Assembly (NCBI GenBank): GCA_963575645.1
Contig: OY754466.1
Coordinates: 4,070,001-4,134,000 of the forward strand
Direction of reading: 5' to 3'
Source of the DNA: Xanthostigma xanthostigma
Lineage: Eukaryota > Arthropoda > Insecta > Raphidioptera > Raphidiidae
DNA: 64,000 nucleotides
Of the stretch, positions 60,815-64,000 are shown piece by piece. Below the pieces are notes generated by a model. That model was given only the letters and a program-made list of their open reading frames with translations, was not told the origin of the DNA and searched no databases. Made by a program: the position numbers and the translations under genes. How positions within the stretch are numbered: position 1 is the first letter of the stretch; each line of letters starts with the position of its first letter.

Positions 60815-62812
60815 TTATATTTTTATGCAAAAGCAAGCATCGCGCGTATTTCGAGTAATCCATGTTAAATAAGCGTTTACTTTGGTGTACATTGTAATGG
60901 ACGGCTCATCATCACATTTATTTATGTCGGAAAGTACTCCTGAAAAAGTTTTATATAATTTAGCTCGTGTGATGTGTTTCAAAAACTTTTAATATAATGA
61001 TATAAGTACCTATCAATTCATATATTCCTTTTTGACTGCGAAATTGTACAGGCCCACCAGCATCTGCCTGAAAATTAATAGATAGATAGATAGATAAAGA
61101 TCTTTATTTTGTTGGTACAAATGTACATAAATATCGTCAACACAAAACAATTAATTATAAAAACTCGTCCAATAGGTCATATGCATGATTTTTTTTTATA
61201 TTTTTAATAGATTATTTAGTCAACCATAATACGGAAAAAAATTGATAATCATTTAAAAATGTAATATTATCATAAGAAAAAAAATATTAAATTCCACATT
61301 CAAAAATAGATAGTTTAAACAATCGGCCATGTTCGCGGGCTTATGAGACGTCATGATATACGATGCATGCCAACCTTGATGTGAAATTGTCAATGTTCTA
61401 AATGAAGTTTATTTGTTGTTTTCTCTAAATACTGACATAATCTTACTGTGAGACGACATCGTCGTCATGGAAACTGTTGTTGATATATACTCTGACGTCA
61501 CGATGCGTTTTGAGAATTCGAAAATAGCGCTTATTTTCTACATTTCTTTTTTATTAGTTGTATTTTTTTCAGTGATTAGATTAATAAAATAACCATTACG
61601 TTATGATCAAGAACTAAAATATATTTCGAAATAAAAATTTTAACCAATTTGGAGTTTTATGCATATGACCTATTATTTGTTGCTACATGATAAGACGCAA
61701 TAGACACTATGGTTATTTCATCCAGGGTTGTTTTGAAACAGATCTAGACACTTTTATTTTTTCTAAAGGCCTTTGTCTGAAACTGTTACTCATTTTTATA
61801 TGCCAATTTTATTCTTTACGCTGAAGTATACACAGTCTTTCTTTAATCCGCCGCAGTGAGATAATCTGACGAACATTGCAATCCGACGTTTTTTAATCAG
61901 TTGAAGGATAATGCAATATTTAGGATTTGGGTCTTTACCTTGCAAACAAAAGATTGACTACCGGCGACTCCTATGCATCCTTGATGATTCGCAATAAAAT
62001 GCCCATTTTCTTTACATTCTTCTCCGAGCACAGGTAGTCCAAGTTTACGTGGCCGACATTCCAATGAGCTGTCCTTCGCATCGGGTTCTTGACTCCATCC
62101 AACTACCGTTGCCACTTGCCCCAAATAACTTGTTTCTGTGAAAATAATATACGTTCTTGCTCACTTTGTGGGTATAAAACGCGCCACGAATCTAAAAGAC
62201 TCGTAAGTTAGTTGCGAATGCGTGCTTGCGCTTGTACAGTCTGTTGAAAAACTACAAACTCGCAACTCAACAAAACTAAAATAACCATAATTACTTGACA
62301 ATAGCGTACTCGACTGTACTTTAAAGCAGGAAAGCGACAAGTGACAAAGGTAACGAGCGATCACAGCCAATCACTGACGAGCGCACGTTCTGTGCAGGTA
62401 GCTGGGAGGTGGTGGGAGTATCAACGGCTCTAAAATGTGCCTTTGACTAACTTCAGAACCTTTTAGATCCGTGGCGCGTATTATAACGATCGTGTTAAAA
62501 AATTGAGAATAAACGAGAAAAAGAACGAAATTTGTGTAACTAAATATCGCCCTGTAACTAAACTTCACTGTAAATAAATTTTGCCATGAATGTCGAGTGT
62601 ACTTATTTAATTACCTGGCATTGGTAAACAAATGGGTGTTATTGACCTTGAGAATGCCACCACGTAAGTAAGCCTCAGTAGTGCAATATTGTTTGCACTG
62701 GACTTTGGATTGAACTCTGGATGAATCTTCAGGGTGTTTACACTCATAATAATTGACAAAACGTCCGGAACGCATCTATCACTTTGTCCCAATGATACTT
62801 TCACGTCGGATG
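60815..62812 (-). CDS. Serine protease homologue (catalytically dead), 3' part
   Basis: Four exons on the minus strand: 62812-62615, 62135-61939, 61067-61010, 60939-60815 (stop TAA). The 5' exons, with the His region, lie beyond the repeat at 62833 or outside the window. Trypsin (S1) fold: KIHPEFNP, then NNIALLRL where the family has DIALL (catalytic Asp replaced by Asn), ITPICLP, VVGW, CRPRKLGLPVL, GCIGVAGSQSFVCK, then ADAGGPV in place of GDSGGPV (catalytic Ser replaced by Ala), and the C-terminal MYTKVNAYLTWI. With both residues gone it cannot cleave by the normal mechanism. Insect homologues of this sort act as cofactors or regulators in immune cascades, which is a family inference. All splice phases agree. 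Intron 1 contains a MITE. Confidence 0.87.
62173..62485 (-). mobile_element. MITE family R7, copy 4
   Basis: Ends TATAAAACGCGCCACGAATC and GATCCGTGGCGCGTATTATA, inverted relative to the other three. In an intron of the serine protease homologue. Confidence 0.8.
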
Positions 62813-62832
62813 CTGTAACACTATAACTCATT

Positions 62833-63327
62833 CATATATATTAATACGCTAAGGTTAAAGATGTTTGCCTCCCTTTTTAGAAAAAACCACACATTTTCTC
62901 CACATAAATTATATATCATTTTACAGATAATTGCTTGCTCTACTGACATCGACAACTAAAAAATGTATTATTGCTTTTGTTTTTGTAAATTAATTAAAAT
63001 ACAGCAACGCTGAACATGGTCTGCCATCTGACGGCTTTAATTTTGAAACAACGTCAACACTTCGATCTGTCATCTGACCTTCATATTGTAATACAACAGA
63101 CACAATACTGCATACTGCCATCTGACGGCTTTAATTTTGAAACAGCGAGCAACGCTGAACAACGTCACAGCAATGCTGCATGATGCCATCTGACGGCTTA
63201 GCTCAACGCTTTTGCTACTTGCGTCTCTATATGACAATTTTGGTAAATAATTTTTTCGATTTGTCATCTGAGCTTCATATTGCAATACAACAAAAAGAAG
63301 AACGTTATAAGCAGTGTGCAAAATTAA
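62833..63327 (+). mobile_element. Dispersed repeat R3, copy D (truncated)
   Basis: Begins like the others (CATATATATTAATACGCTAA) but stops after GCAGTGTGCAAAATTA, losing the last 120 bp. It begins about 20 bp from the first visible exon of the serine protease homologue. Confidence 0.78.
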
Positions 63328-63342
63328 ATAATACTTGAGCTA

Positions 63343-64000
63343 AAAATTGGTTGTCTGTAAAGTCGGTTTACGGACGATAGTTTTACGTGATAACGTATTC
63401 CGTAATACATAACCTAAACCTCCCAAAATTTGGTTTCAATCCGCTTATCCTTGGTGTCGGAATGATAAGAAATGTCAAAAGTGACGTTTGCAACTGTCAA
63501 AGTATTATGTTCTAATAATAATTAGTTATTCCAATACTTAACTTAGAAGGCGTTGCATTTCACAAAATACTAATGTCAAAAAATTGAATTAAACATTAGA
63601 AATGCAGCCGTTTTCATGTTAAGACAAGACATACGTTATATTCTAATTTCCATGTACGGCAAACAAAGACGACCGACCGCGTCGCGCCATGCATTAGACA
63701 ACATTGCATTTATATTTTATACAGCTATTTTTCTATATAAATTTGTATAAAAAAACTGTTTAGGCAAATTCTGTTATACGAAATCTATGTAAAATGTTCT
63801 CCTCTTTCGTTTAAGACTGGTTTCAAACCGATCTGATTTAAATTGAGCGAGAAATTAGCAAAAAGCACGCACAGGGTCAGGCGGAACGTTACGCGTTACG
63901 AACGTTAGGAACGTTACGACCGTTAGGAACGTTACACTTTTTCGTACATGCAGCCGGTGTTTTATCAATTTATAAGATTGGTGATTCATCAATTTATAAG
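63343..64000 (+). repeat. R12-related repeat to the window end
   Basis: Opens with TTGGTTGTCTGTAAAGTCGG and closes with GCAGCCGGTGTTTTATCAAT as in 2737-2989, with about 400 bp of other DNA between. At 63885-63935 a short block (GAACGTTA) is repeated several times. No exon of the protease homologue recognised here. Confidence 0.5.

Overview
The window is nuclear DNA of an insect: AT-rich, with spliced genes, GT-AG introns crowded with small DNA transposons, and an insect-style gene set (secreted histidine acid phosphatase, serine protease homologue). I cannot name the order or species. All exon models below were built by hand from splice consensus, reading phase and family similarity. For six of the seven cellular gene models the coding lengths sum exactly to a multiple of three; the seventh, at the right end, is incomplete.

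Layout, left to right: (1) 351-10156 (+), secreted venom-type acid phosphatase, 7 exons. (2) 11970-21071 (-), mitochondrial ATP synthase subunit beta, 7 exons. (3) 21527-34003 (+), Vps41, HOPS complex, 17 exons, one with a GC splice donor. (4) 35671-39682 (-), CATIP-like ciliogenesis protein with a C-terminal RIIa-type domain, 5 exons. (5) 40345-40791 (+), UXT prefoldin-like protein, intronless. (6) 41656-59759 (-), a DNA polymerase alpha catalytic-subunit-like gene of 11 coding exons and 1043 codons before the stop. It starts at the catalytic core (no N-terminal region seen) and has altered motif B and motif C. (7) 60815-62812 (-), the 3' part of a serine-protease homologue whose catalytic Asp and Ser are both replaced. 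ATPsynbeta/Vps41 and CATIP/UXT are divergent pairs; the other neighbours are convergent or tandem.

Most of the remaining DNA is repeats: hAT-type MITEs with 8-bp target duplications, TA-flanked mariner/pogo-like elements, a TTAA-flanked MITE, long fold-back elements, short near-perfect palindromes, tRNA-like SINE pieces, a 75-bp minisatellite and a LINE fragment. Intron 3 of the polymerase gene holds a complete, young Ty3/Gypsy LTR retrotransposon (51188-56570) with one 1476-codon gag-pol ORF. It is bracketed by an unusual direct repeat of about 95 bp.

The strongest candidate for something undescribed is the polymerase-alpha-like gene: intact and correctly spliced, but with GHTDS in place of the usual GDTDS, and Ile in place of the motif B Tyr. 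Other notable points are the long duplication around the LTR element and a 480-bp MITE family found 15-20 bp inside three different 5' splice sites.
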